DNA of 35,609 bases. Origin: Syntrophaceae bacterium. GTDB lineage: Bacteria; Desulfobacterota; Syntrophia; Syntrophales; Smithellaceae. Position 1 is the stretch's first letter. Each line of letters opens with the position of its first letter. The notes under the pieces are model-generated. The model worked only from the letters and a program-made list of their open reading frames with translations, was not told the DNA's origin and did no database searches. The position numbers and the translations under genes are program-made. Of this stretch, positions 24,589 through 33,755 are shown in pieces. The stretch spans positions 78,102 to 113,710 of the forward strand of contig PLMQ01000030.1 of the NCBI GenBank assembly GCA_003142535.1, read 5' to 3'.

Positions 24589-26370
24589 ATGAGTACGGAA
24601 CAGGCAAAAAAAACATTTGTTCTTAAAGGTATAGGTGTTTCTCCGGGTATCGTTATCGGCAAGGCGTATCTCTTTGATCCGCTGGATATCCAACTTTCTT
24701 TTTTTAAGCTTGCCGATTCTTCGTTGATCCCTAGAGAAATACAGCGTTTTAAAAATGCACTTAAGGAATCCGAACGGCAACTTGTAGAAATTCAAGAAAA
24801 TCTGAAAAAGACAAAAGTCACCGAGCCTCTTTATATTATTGATGTCCATATTTTAATTCTCAAAGATAAAAAATTTGTCAACCGTACGATCAAATATATT
24901 CGCCGATTAGGCATCAATGCCGAATGGGCTATAAGAATGACCCTCGATCGTTACAAACAGATATTTGAAGAAGTCGAAGACAGTTACATTCGCGGACGTA
25001 TCAGTGACGTGCAGCATGTTATTCAGCGGGTACTGCGATGTCTATCCGGGAAAAAAAGAGAAACTATTTGGGATATCGGTGAAGGAGTTATCGTTATTGC
25101 GCCGGATCTTTCTCCGGCTGATACGGCGCAGTTGAAGATGGAAAAAGTAAAGGGTTTTGCCACTGATATTGGAGGGCGGACATCACATACGGCAATAGTT
25201 GCCCGTGCTATGGAAATACCGGCGGTAGCCGGATTGGATAATATCTCGCGCATGGTGCATCCAACCGATATTGTCATTGTTGACGGTACGTCAGGATTGG
25301 TTATAGTTAATCCTTATCCGGATATCTTAAAAAGGTATGAAGAAAAGAAGCTGCATTATGCAGCGGTCAAAGACGAATATCTGAAATATGCAAAAAATCC
25401 CGCTACTACTCGTGATAATTATACGGTACAGATTGGCGGCAATATAGAGTTTATTGAAGAAATACCTTCAGCGATTGCCCATGGAGCGGAATATATAGGT
25501 CTGTACCGGACGGAATTCATTTATATTAACCGTGAGAGTTTACCCACCGAAGAAGATCACTTCAATAATTACCGCCAGGTTGTGGGAGTCAAAGATTTAC
25601 TTTGGTCCACAATCAGAACTTTTGACCTGGGTGGCGATAAATTTCCTGCCAATCAAAAGCAGGTTAAAGAATTAAATCCTCAAATGGGATTAAGGGCGAT
25701 CCGTTTTTGTCTGCAGGAGGTTGACCTTTTTAAGACACAATTAAGAGCTATCTGGCGTGCCAGTGCCATAGGTAAGACTAAAATCCTGTTTCCTATGATT
25801 TCCGGCATTGAAGAAATCAGAGAAGCGAAAAAATTGCTGGAAGAAACTCGAAACGAGCTTTTAGCTGAGGGTGTCGAAATTGCACCCAAAATGGAAATTG
25901 GTGCAATGATAGAAGTGCCCTCCGCTGTGGTGATTGCTGATAAGCTGGCACGCGAGGTAGATTTTTTCAGTATCGGCACTAATGATTTGATCCAATATGC
26001 ACTGGCAATTGACCGCGCCAATGAACGTTTGACTTATTTATATGAACCTTTGCATCCCGCTGTTCTCAGGTTGCTGAAAAGAGTGGTTGATGCAGCACAT
26101 GTGGCGAAAATTCGTGTGGCCATGTGCGGGGAAATGGCGGGGGACCCGATGTGCTGCCTGATTCTTTTAGGGTTGGAACTAGATGAGTTAAGCATGAATC
26201 ATCTGGCCATTCCGCGGATTAAGAGAATCATCCAGGAATCAACTATAGAAGAAGCCAAGACCTTATTAAAGAAAGCCATGTCTTTCAACTCATCTGCTGA
26301 AATACGTGTTTATGTTCAGGATTATATGATGCAACGTTTCCCTCAGGAATTGCATAAAGAAGAAGATTGA
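24589..26370 (+). CDS. ptsI: Phosphoenolpyruvate-protein phosphotransferase (enzyme I)
   Basis: Enzyme I transfers phosphate from PEP to HPr. The 593-residue protein has an HPr-binding helical domain with KGIGVSPGIVIGKAYL at the start and a swivelling phosphohistidine domain with H200 in GGRTSHTAIVARAMEIPAVAG. A PEP-binding TIM barrel follows, with YRTEFIY, RTFDLGGDK, DFFSIGTNDL and the active-site cysteine in MCGEMAGDP. Length and motifs are complete. It is the last of three tightly packed genes (EIID, HPr, EI). Confidence 0.96.
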   Translation: MSTEQAKKTFVLKGIGVSPGIVIGKAYLFDPLDIQLSFFKLADSSLIPREIQRFKNALKESERQLVEIQENLKKTKVTEPLYIIDVHILILKDKKFVNRTIKYIRRLGINAEWAIRMTLDRYKQIFEEVEDSYIRGRISDVQHVIQRVLRCLSGKKRETIWDIGEGVIVIAPDLSPADTAQLKMEKVKGFATDIGGRTSHTAIVARAMEIPAVAGLDNISRMVHPTDIVIVDGTSGLVIVNPYPDILKRYEEKKLHYAAVKDEYLKYAKNPATTRDNYTVQIGGNIEFIEEIPSAIAHGAEYIGLYRTEFIYINRESLPTEEDHFNNYRQVVGVKDLLWSTIRTFDLGGDKFPANQKQVKELNPQMGLRAIRFCLQEVDLFKTQLRAIWRASAIGKTKILFPMISGIEEIREAKKLLEETRNELLAEGVEIAPKMEIGAMIEVPSAVVIADKLAREVDFFSIGTNDLIQYALAIDRANERLTYLYEPLHPAVLRLLKRVVDAAHVAKIRVAMCGEMAGDPMCCLILLGLELDELSMNHLAIPRIKRIIQESTIEEAKTLLKKAMSFNSSAEIRVYVQDYMMQRFPQELHKEED

Positions 26371-26434
26371 TTTATACTCGGAGTATAGTGGAGCAACTCC
26401 GGCAGGAGCCAGAGCCTCCTTTCAAAAGCGCGAC

Positions 26435-26497
26435 ATCCCGCGGATTGCAGAACGCATTCATATCCCTTTGGGAGCCGGGGGCGTTCTGCAGCGGGAT
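26435..26497. repeat. Large imperfect hairpin between ptsI and the plsB-like gene
   Basis: An outer 7-bp stem (ATCCCGC 26435-26441 with GCGGGAT 26491-26497) and an inner 9-bp stem (GCAGAACGC 26447-26455 with GCGTTCTGC 26481-26489) are both perfect. They are separated by a 5-to-1 internal loop. A small TCCC/GGGA stem sits near the tip. No T tract follows, so it is not a classical terminator. It lies in a 201-base spacer without a convincing gene and could be a repeated palindromic element, an mRNA stabiliser or a processing site. Confidence 0.55.
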
Positions 26498-26571
26498 AAA
26501 TAAAACCGGGCTGTCCGCCGATTGCAAATTCTCTCTGAACTGGAATCTGAACTATACAGGAAGAAAATACA

Positions 26572-29178
26572 TTGGATCAGCAAATTAACGATGAAGAGTA
26601 TTACTCCGGTTGCCTTTATGAGCGGCAGGATTTTTTACGTTTTCGTCCGGCAAAAACTTTCCTTTCCCGTGTGTCGATTGCCGATGATTATGTGGAAACC
26701 ATTAAAAAGCTGGCGGCTGAAGGTACTGTCGTTTATGCCATAAAACAAAGAAGTAAACTTAACAGCCTTATTATCAACGAACTGACCTCACGTAAAGGTT
26801 TGCCCCGCCCTTTATACTGCCATGGGATGAATATGTCCTTCTGGCAGCCGCTGCCCATGATGCTGAAGTTTTTTTGGTCTTCCTTTTTACGGCGTTTTCG
26901 AAAAAAACAAAAAACCATTCAAGGCAATCTGGCTTTTCTGGAGCGGGAAGTTACCGGTAAAAAAAGTATCATCATTCATCTGGGCGAATCGGAGTTTATT
27001 GAGAGCAAATCGGCAGAGAATGCCATTATCAGTCTCCTTAAAGTACAGAAAAGAGTGGATTTTCCGATTTTCATCGTACCTGTTTTGGTTGCTTACGGGC
27101 GCAGAAGGGAAAAGGAAAATGAAAGTCTGATCAACATTCTTTTTGGTCAGACAGAGCATACCGGTGCTCTGCGCCGTTTAATCACTTTCATTCGTTATTC
27201 CAACAAGGCGTTTGTTGTTCCAGCCGATTCAATTAATCTTGCAAAATATTTAAAAGATAACAAAGATATTCATCAAGAAGCTATTGTACACGATCTGCGA
27301 GGCGAATTGATTGGCCGCATTGAGGAAGAAAAAACGACCATAGTCGGACCGGCATTGAAATCACGTGAAGAACTAATCGGTATGGTTTTAAGTGATGAAA
27401 CAGTTAATGCCTTTATCAATGAATATGCGGTAAGGGAGAAAAAGGATCCGGCAGCAGTGGAAAAAGAAGCCAGGCGCTACCTTTATGAAATAGCCGCCGA
27501 TTATAATGAAACATATGTCGAGATCTGGGATAAATTGCTAACCTGGCTTTGGAACACTGTATATGACGGTGTGCTGCTGGATATGGAAGGTTTGGCCAAG
27601 ATCAGAAATGTTTCTAAAAAAATGCCGTTTGTTATTATTCCTTGCCACCGTAGCCATATAGATTATCTTTTGTTATCTTATGTATTCTATAAGAACAATA
27701 TCCAAATGCCTTTTGTTGCCGCCGGCAGCAATATGTCTTTTTTCCCCATGGGTTATGTCTTTCGAAAATCAGGTGCTTTTTTTCTAAGGCGCAGTTTCCG
27801 GGGCAACGAAGTTTATGCGGAAGTATTTACCAAATATATTGCCACACTCCTGAAGGAAGGATTGCCTCTGGAATTCTTTATCGAAGGCGGTCGCAGCCGC
27901 ACAGGCAAAATGGTAATGCCGAAATACGGGCTTCTTTCCATGGTTTTGCAGGCTTATCAGGAAAAGTATTGCGAGAATTTTGCCGCTATTCCCGTTTACA
28001 TTGGTTATGATCGTGTGATCGAGGAGAAATCTTATCTTCAGGAACTGACTGGTGCTCCCAAGGTACAGGAAAACACCGCGGAGATGATTAAAAGCAGTAA
28101 TATATTGCGTAAGCGCTATGGCCGAGTTTACATTAATATTGGCGATCCGATTATTATGAAGTCGTATCTGGAAACACAAGACAAGCAGATAAACCAGATG
28201 AACGTGGATGAGCGGCAAAGTCTTTACCGGAAAATAGGTTATGAAATTGTTCTGGCGATAAATAATGTATCGGTGGTTACTCCTTTTTCTATGGTAGCTT
28301 CCGGACTTCTCAGCCATGATCGGCGCGGAATATCATATGAAGATTTGATGGATGTTGTGCACGAATTTTATGAATACCTGTTGGTGAAGAAAGTAAAATT
28401 TGCTGCCACCTTTGCCCATCGGGAAAAAGCAATCGCCGATGCCTTAAACATCTTTGTTCAGTCGGGAATCATTTCTAAAATTGAAGCTGAAAAAGACGAA
28501 GTGGAGGAAATGCAGGAAGTTGTTTATTCTCTGGAAGATGAAAAACGTCTTAACCTGGAATATTACAAAAATAATATTTTACATTTTTTTGTGCCATTAT
28601 GCTTTGTTGCCACATCCATGGTCAGTAGCAGTGAAGATGTCATGTCGCTGAACCGGATTATGGGTGATTACAAATTCCTGAAAAGACTATTATGGAATGA
28701 GTTTATTTTTGATGAGAAGAAAGATGATGTCGATGAAGTCAATGATGTTCTTGCCTATTTGCACAGCAGAAAAATGATAGTTCCCGCCGAGCGGGAAGGC
28801 CAGGTCTGGATAGAAGTGAAGGGCAAGGGTAAGACAAAGTTGGAGCCTTTTGCCAGCCTGATTCATAATTATCTGGAATCTTGTTGGGTTGTCATAAGAA
28901 GTTGTCCTTATCTGAAGAAAACAGCTCACAAGGAGAGAGACTGGTTAAAAAAGATCAGGGCCCTGGGTGATAGAATGTACAGCAAAGGAGAAGTTCTACG
29001 GGCCGAAGCTCTTTCTCAATCCAATTATGTAAATGTCATCAGGTTTCTGGAAGATGCCGAACTTATTGCTAAAGCTGATAAAGAAGAAAAAGGCGGGAAA
29101 AGGGAATCTGTCTATATACTTACTGAAAACAGGGCGGAAATGGAAGTATTACGCCGGCGTCTTTTTAAATTCTTGTAA
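26572..29178 (+). CDS. plsB: Glycerol-3-phosphate 1-O-acyltransferase (PlsB type)
   Basis: PlsB acylates sn-glycerol-3-phosphate at position 1, the first step of membrane phospholipid synthesis, on the inner membrane. The 868-residue protein contains the acyltransferase blocks in order: H359-RSHI-D364 (the HX4D catalytic box in PCHRSHIDYLLLSYV), then GAFFLRRSF, FIEGGRSRTGKM and IPVYIGYDRVIEEKSY. It is about 60 residues longer than E. coli PlsB, with most of the excess before the catalytic box. The start is TTG 26572, supported by AGGAAG about ten bases upstream. No ATG gives the N-terminal region. The C-terminal 300 residues are weakly conserved. Confidence 0.9.
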   Translation: MDQQINDEEYYSGCLYERQDFLRFRPAKTFLSRVSIADDYVETIKKLAAEGTVVYAIKQRSKLNSLIINELTSRKGLPRPLYCHGMNMSFWQPLPMMLKFFWSSFLRRFRKKQKTIQGNLAFLEREVTGKKSIIIHLGESEFIESKSAENAIISLLKVQKRVDFPIFIVPVLVAYGRRREKENESLINILFGQTEHTGALRRLITFIRYSNKAFVVPADSINLAKYLKDNKDIHQEAIVHDLRGELIGRIEEEKTTIVGPALKSREELIGMVLSDETVNAFINEYAVREKKDPAAVEKEARRYLYEIAADYNETYVEIWDKLLTWLWNTVYDGVLLDMEGLAKIRNVSKKMPFVIIPCHRSHIDYLLLSYVFYKNNIQMPFVAAGSNMSFFPMGYVFRKSGAFFLRRSFRGNEVYAEVFTKYIATLLKEGLPLEFFIEGGRSRTGKMVMPKYGLLSMVLQAYQEKYCENFAAIPVYIGYDRVIEEKSYLQELTGAPKVQENTAEMIKSSNILRKRYGRVYINIGDPIIMKSYLETQDKQINQMNVDERQSLYRKIGYEIVLAINNVSVVTPFSMVASGLLSHDRRGISYEDLMDVVHEFYEYLLVKKVKFAATFAHREKAIADALNIFVQSGIISKIEAEKDEVEEMQEVVYSLEDEKRLNLEYYKNNILHFFVPLCFVATSMVSSSEDVMSLNRIMGDYKFLKRLLWNEFIFDEKKDDVDEVNDVLAYLHSRKMIVPAEREGQVWIEVKGKGKTKLEPFASLIHNYLESCWVVIRSCPYLKKTAHKERDWLKKIRALGDRMYSKGEVLRAEALSQSNYVNVIRFLEDAELIAKADKEEKGGKRESVYILTENRAEMEVLRRRLFKFL

Positions 29179-29187
29179 TGAGACCCA

Positions 29188-29270
29188 AACTTCAGAAACA
29201 AAGTGCGTAACCTAATAACCTAAAGGTCACGCGAGGTCACAAGCTGAAGTTAGCCGGTCGAATTATCCCG
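29188..29270. repeat. Inverted and direct repeats in the plsB-eno gap
   Basis: The 147-base gap between convergent plsB and eno has an 8-bp inverted repeat, AACTTCAG (29188-29195) and CTGAAGTT (29244-29251). Inside it is a direct repeat of AGGTCAC at 29224-29230 and 29234-29240. Immediately after, GGTCGAATTATCCCG at 29256-29270 is identical to 6-20 at the window start, and similarity continues weakly for another 20 bases. No terminator with a clear T tract was found for either gene. Confidence 0.4.
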
Positions 29271-29325
29271 CGCAAGCGGTGGTAAAATAATATTTTTATC
29301 ATCAGCAAAAAAATAAATACAATAA

Positions 29326-30729
<1,404 letters not shown>

Positions 30730-30799
30730 TCATGTAAATATATTATCAAATTTGCTCTGAGGATACTATTCCCATGTGTTATGAATTTGTCGGCAATTT

Positions 30800-31546
30800 A
30801 TGGATATAATAAAAACAGATAAAAACACAAAGCTTTTCCGTCATTTGAAAAAATGGCTGGAAAAAGCCGTTTTGGATTTTAATATGATTCAGGAAGGTGA
30901 CCGGGTACTGATAGGAGTCTCCGGCGGGGCCGATAGTTTGGCTCTGCTGGATTTGCTGGACTCACCGATGATCTTTGTGCCGGAGTTTTCCATTCTGGCG
31001 GTAAATATTGATATGGGTTTTGACAGTTCATATCGCAGTTATAATGCCCTGGAGAAATATCTACAGACTAATAATTACCAATACATTATGGAAAAAACAG
31101 ATATCGGACCTTTGGCGCATAGCGATTATAATAAGAAAAATCCCTGTTTCTTATGTTCGCGCTTGCGCCGCAAAAGAATCTTTGAAATTGCCGCTGCTGA
31201 GGGTTGCAATAAGATCGCCTTTGCTCATCATCGGGATGATATTATTGAAACTCTTTTGATTAATATGTTTTACGGGCGGGAAATAAGCACGATGATGCCC
31301 AATCAGCGAATATTCGGCGGTAAGCTGCACATTATTCGTCCGCTGGCTTATTTACGGGAAGAACTGGTAAAAAAATATGGCAGGGAGCGCCAATTTCCCG
31401 CCGTGAAAAACGATTGTCCGACAAGCAAAACATCAAAGCGGGTTTATGTGAAGAATCTTTTGAATGAACTCGAAAGGGATAATAAAGAAATCAGGGATAA
31501 TATTTATAAGGCCATGAGCCACGTAAAACCTGATTATTTGTTATAG
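30800..31546 (+). CDS. ttcA: TtcA-like tRNA thiolase (PP-loop, CxxC)
   Basis: TtcA proteins use an Fe-S cluster and ATP to place 2-thiocytidine at position 32 of some tRNAs. The 248-residue protein has the PP-loop SGGADS (41-46), the CxxC pair C116 and C119 in NPCFLCSRLRRKRIFE and a third cysteine, C206, in NDCPTSK. AHHRDDIIETLLINMFYG is a family hallmark. The PP-loop has Ala where typical TtcA has Lys (SGGKDS). Other PP-loop enzymes such as TilS vary at that site, so function is probably retained. A weak ribosome-binding site precedes ATG 30800. Another TtcA/TtuA-type thiolase is possible. Confidence 0.83.
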   Translation: MDIIKTDKNTKLFRHLKKWLEKAVLDFNMIQEGDRVLIGVSGGADSLALLDLLDSPMIFVPEFSILAVNIDMGFDSSYRSYNALEKYLQTNNYQYIMEKTDIGPLAHSDYNKKNPCFLCSRLRRKRIFEIAAAEGCNKIAFAHHRDDIIETLLINMFYGREISTMMPNQRIFGGKLHIIRPLAYLREELVKKYGRERQFPAVKNDCPTSKTSKRVYVKNLLNELERDNKEIRDNIYKAMSHVKPDYLL

Positions 31547-31563
31547 GGAAACCGATTAAGAAA

Positions 31564-31591
31564 TTGTAGGCCGTGTGACCTCACACGGCGA
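31564..31591. repeat. REP-like palindrome, type A, copy 1
   Basis: The 28-base unit TTGTAGGCCGTGTGACC followed by TCACACGGCGA contains a perfect 9-bp stem, GCCGTGTGA (31570-31578) with TCACACGGC (31581-31589), around a 2-base centre. It lies 17 bases before the RAYT transposase start. Copy 2 at 32141-32168 differs at one base of 28. Confidence 0.85.
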
Positions 31592-31608
31592 AACGAAGTA
31601 GGTGATAT

Positions 31609-32076
31609 ATGGTAGAAGAAACCAACATGCCCAGAAGATTGCGGCGTTTGACGAACATTAGTCAAAACAATCCTCGATATTTTCTGACACTTTGTTCAGA
31701 AGGCAGAAATAAGTGCTTTGCGTCGGATAGCGTTCATTCTGCGTTTATTGAATTCATGAAAGGTAGTCCAAAACGATATGGATGGTCATGTGGAGAATAC
31801 GTGCTGATGCTTGATTATATGCATTATTTTGCAGCACCTTTTCCAGATGGTGTAGCATTAGGCCTATGGGTGAAAGCAACAAAGGCTTTCATTCGACTGG
31901 CAGCCAAAGAACATGAAATTAAATGGCAGAAGGGATTTTTTGATCATGTTTTAAGATCAAGGGAATCATACTCAGAAAAATGGGAATACGTTTGGCAAAA
32001 TCCGGTTAGGGCAGGCCTTGTGGCAAAGCTAGATGAATGGCCATTTTCAGGGCAAATTGATATTGACGAATTGTAA
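31609..32076 (+). CDS. REP-associated tyrosine transposase (RAYT, Y1/IS200-like) with altered HUH motif
   Basis: RAYTs are single-copy relatives of IS200/IS605 TnpA that process REP palindromes. The 155-residue protein matches the family by MPRRLRRL at the start, NPRYFLTLCSEGR, FFDHVLRSRESYSEKWEYV and WQNPVRAGLV, in which Y127 is the expected nucleophile. The place of the His-hydrophobic-His motif is taken by Y70-M71-H72 in VLMLDYMHYF, so the first metal-binding histidine is missing. The usual preceding Pro is also changed. It is bracketed by type A palindromes, as true RAYTs are. An AGGTGA site precedes ATG 31609. It may be inactive or divergent. Confidence 0.85.
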   Translation: MVEETNMPRRLRRLTNISQNNPRYFLTLCSEGRNKCFASDSVHSAFIEFMKGSPKRYGWSCGEYVLMLDYMHYFAAPFPDGVALGLWVKATKAFIRLAAKEHEIKWQKGFFDHVLRSRESYSEKWEYVWQNPVRAGLVAKLDEWPFSGQIDIDEL

Positions 32077-32085
32077 GGAAATATC

Positions 32086-32123
32086 GCCGGGTCAGGTCGC
32101 GTGCCCTTCAGGGTAGACCCGGC
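32086..32123. repeat. REP-like palindrome, type B, copy 1
   Basis: An 8-bp perfect stem, GCCGGGTC (32086-32093) with GACCCGGC (32116-32123), encloses a second stem, CCC-TTCA-GGG (32104-32113). The core GTGCCCTTCAGGGT (32101-32114) recurs identically at 33648-33661. The sequence CGGCCTACA just after (32120-32128) is the inverse complement of the first part of the type A unit at 32143-32151, making a compound element. Confidence 0.75.
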
Positions 32124-32140
32124 CTACAGTAAAAAAATCA

Positions 32141-32168
32141 TTGTAGGCCGTATGACCTCACACGGCGA
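32141..32168. repeat. REP-like palindrome, type A, copy 2
   Basis: This has 27 of 28 bases identical to the unit at 31564-31591, in the same orientation, 64 bp after the RAYT stop. The single change (A for G at 32152) turns one G-C pair of the stem into an A-C mismatch. Confidence 0.85.
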
Positions 32169-32255
32169 GAAAATAAAACGAAAAATGCAGGTTGTATGAT
32201 CCCAACCGGCAAAAAAATAAATAGCAAAAACTGACGTTTAATGTAAAAATGAATT

Positions 32256-32732
32256 ATGGCTAAAGAAAATTCAGCACAAAAACTGATTGCTTCCAACAAA
32301 TTTGCACGGGTGAATTACGATATTGATGATACATATGAGGCTGGTATTGTCCTGACCGGTACGGAAGTCAAAGCGCTGCGCGCCGGCAAAGCCAACCTGA
32401 AAGATAGTTACGCCGTGGTGAAAGACGATGAAGTCTTCTTGCGCGAAATGCACATCAGCCATTATGATCACGGTAACCGCTTTAATCATGAGCCCCTGCG
32501 CGCACGAAAGCTCCTATTGCATAAGCGGGAAATAAAGAAACTTTACGGCAAATCGCGGGAAAAAGGGCTGGCGCTGGTTCCACTGAAGCTTTATTTTAAA
32601 GACGGCAAAGTGAAAGTCGAAATAGGTATTGGTAAAGGTAAAAAATTATATGACCGCCGCGAGGATATCAAACAGCGCGAAGAACGCCGCGACATTGCCC
32701 GAAGCTTCAAATCCAAATTAATAAAAGTTTAA
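32256..32732 (+). CDS. smpB: SsrA-binding protein SmpB
   Basis: SmpB binds the tRNA-like part of tmRNA and brings it to stalled ribosomes. The 158-residue protein has the OB-fold core with [46 protein letters not shown] and [27 protein letters not shown]. The basic C-terminal tail [18 protein letters not shown] enters the mRNA channel. Its partner RNA, ssrA, lies 1 kb downstream on the same strand, separated by the pirin gene. Confidence 0.97.
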   Translation: MAKENSAQKLIASNKFARVNYDIDDTYEAGIVLTGTEVKALRAGKANLKDSYAVVKDDEVFLREMHISHYDHGNRFNHEPLRARKLLLHKREIKKLYGKSREKGLALVPLKLYFKDGKVKVEIGIGKGKKLYDRREDIKQREERRDIARSFKSKLIKV

Positions 32733-32771
32733 AAGACACATGCTAGGCTTTGAAAAGCAGGGATTGCTTTA

Positions 32772-33626
32772 ATGACAAAAACCAGAAAAATAAAAGAAAT
32801 AATCAGGAGCAAACCGACGCTGGAAGGGGCGGGTGTCCATTTAAACCGGGTTTTTGGCAATAATGAAGCGCCTCTACTCGATCCCTTTCTACTGCTGGAT
32901 GATTTTCGTTCCGGCAACCCGAGTCATTACCTCAAAGGCTTTCCGTGGCATCCGCACCGCGGCATTGAAACAATTACTTATATGCTGGGCGGTAGTGTGG
33001 AGCATGGCGACAGCATGGGAAATCAAGGTGTGATTAGCGCAGGCGATGTGCAGTGGATGACGGCAGGCAGCGGCATAATTCATCAGGAAATGCCCAAAGG
33101 CGACAAAGCAGGGTATATGGGTGGTTTTCAACTTTGGGCTAATCTTCCGGCTTCCCACAAAATGATGCACCCGCGTTACCGGGATGTGAAAGTGAGCCAG
33201 ATACCGGAAGTATCTCCGGCACAAGGTGTTAAGATAAAAATTATCTGTGGCGAGATTGAAGGAATAAAAGGAGCAGTACATGATATCGTGACCGAGCCCG
33301 AATATCTGGACATTACTATCGCGGCTGATACTGAATTTACTCATCCGGAAAAACCGGGTCATACGGTTCTGGCCTATATCATTGATGGACGGGGATATTT
33401 TGCTGAAGAAGGCGATCTATTAAGTAATGGTGAGTTGGCCTGGTATAGCGATGGCGGAAAAATAACTGTTCGCGCCACTGATCAGCCTGTGCGTTTTCTT
33501 CTGATCTCCGGCAAACCCATTGGCGAACCGGTTGCCTGGTATGGCCCAATTGTCATGAATACACAGGAAGAACTGCAACTAGCCTTTGAAGAGTATAATA
33601 ACGGCACATTCATCAAGCACAAATAA
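32772..33626 (+). CDS. Pirin family protein
   Basis: This 284-residue bicupin is pirin-like. The N-terminal cupin carries the metal-binding residues H60, H62, H104 and E106 in WHPHRGIETITYMLGG and AGSGIIHQEMP, at nearly the same positions as in human pirin. The second cupin includes HTVLAYIIDGRGYF. Bacterial pirins can act as quercetin dioxygenases or regulators, so a specific substrate cannot be assigned. ATG 32772 is 39 bp after smpB, and cotranscription is plausible. Confidence 0.92.
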   Translation: MTKTRKIKEIIRSKPTLEGAGVHLNRVFGNNEAPLLDPFLLLDDFRSGNPSHYLKGFPWHPHRGIETITYMLGGSVEHGDSMGNQGVISAGDVQWMTAGSGIIHQEMPKGDKAGYMGGFQLWANLPASHKMMHPRYRDVKVSQIPEVSPAQGVKIKIICGEIEGIKGAVHDIVTEPEYLDITIAADTEFTHPEKPGHTVLAYIIDGRGYFAEEGDLLSNGELAWYSDGGKITVRATDQPVRFLLISGKPIGEPVAWYGPIVMNTQEELQLAFEEYNNGTFIKHK

Positions 33627-33640
33627 CATACAGTTTTATT

Positions 33641-33672
33641 CCGGCTTGTGCCCTTCAGGGTGCGCACGCCGG
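33641..33672. repeat. REP-like palindrome, type B, copy 2
   Basis: CCGGC (33641-33645) pairs with GCCGG (33668-33672), and CCC-TTCA-GGG (33651-33660) forms an inner hairpin. The 14-base core (33648-33661) is the same as in 32101-32114. It lies 14 bp after the pirin stop and 29 bp before the ssrA -35 box. It might also help end pirin transcription, but there is no T tract. Confidence 0.7.
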
Positions 33673-33701
33673 AATCCAGAAATGTATTGCAATGGTTTCC
33701 T

Positions 33702-33730
33702 TTGACAAATGCGCGGTATGTGTCTATATT
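33702..33730 (+). promoter_or_regulatory. Sigma70 promoter of ssrA
   Basis: Perfect TTGACA at 33702-33707, a spacer of 17 bases, then TATATT at 33725-33730 (5 of 6 matches to TATAAT). The expected start is around 33737, giving a pre-tmRNA with a leader of roughly 20 bases to be removed by RNase P. Confidence 0.85.
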
Positions 33731-33755
33731 ATTACAAACAAATCAAAATTTAAGG

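Noticed and set aside
26367-26588. Open frame between ptsI and plsB
   Set aside because: It runs through the large hairpin and its composition follows the palindrome rather than a protein.
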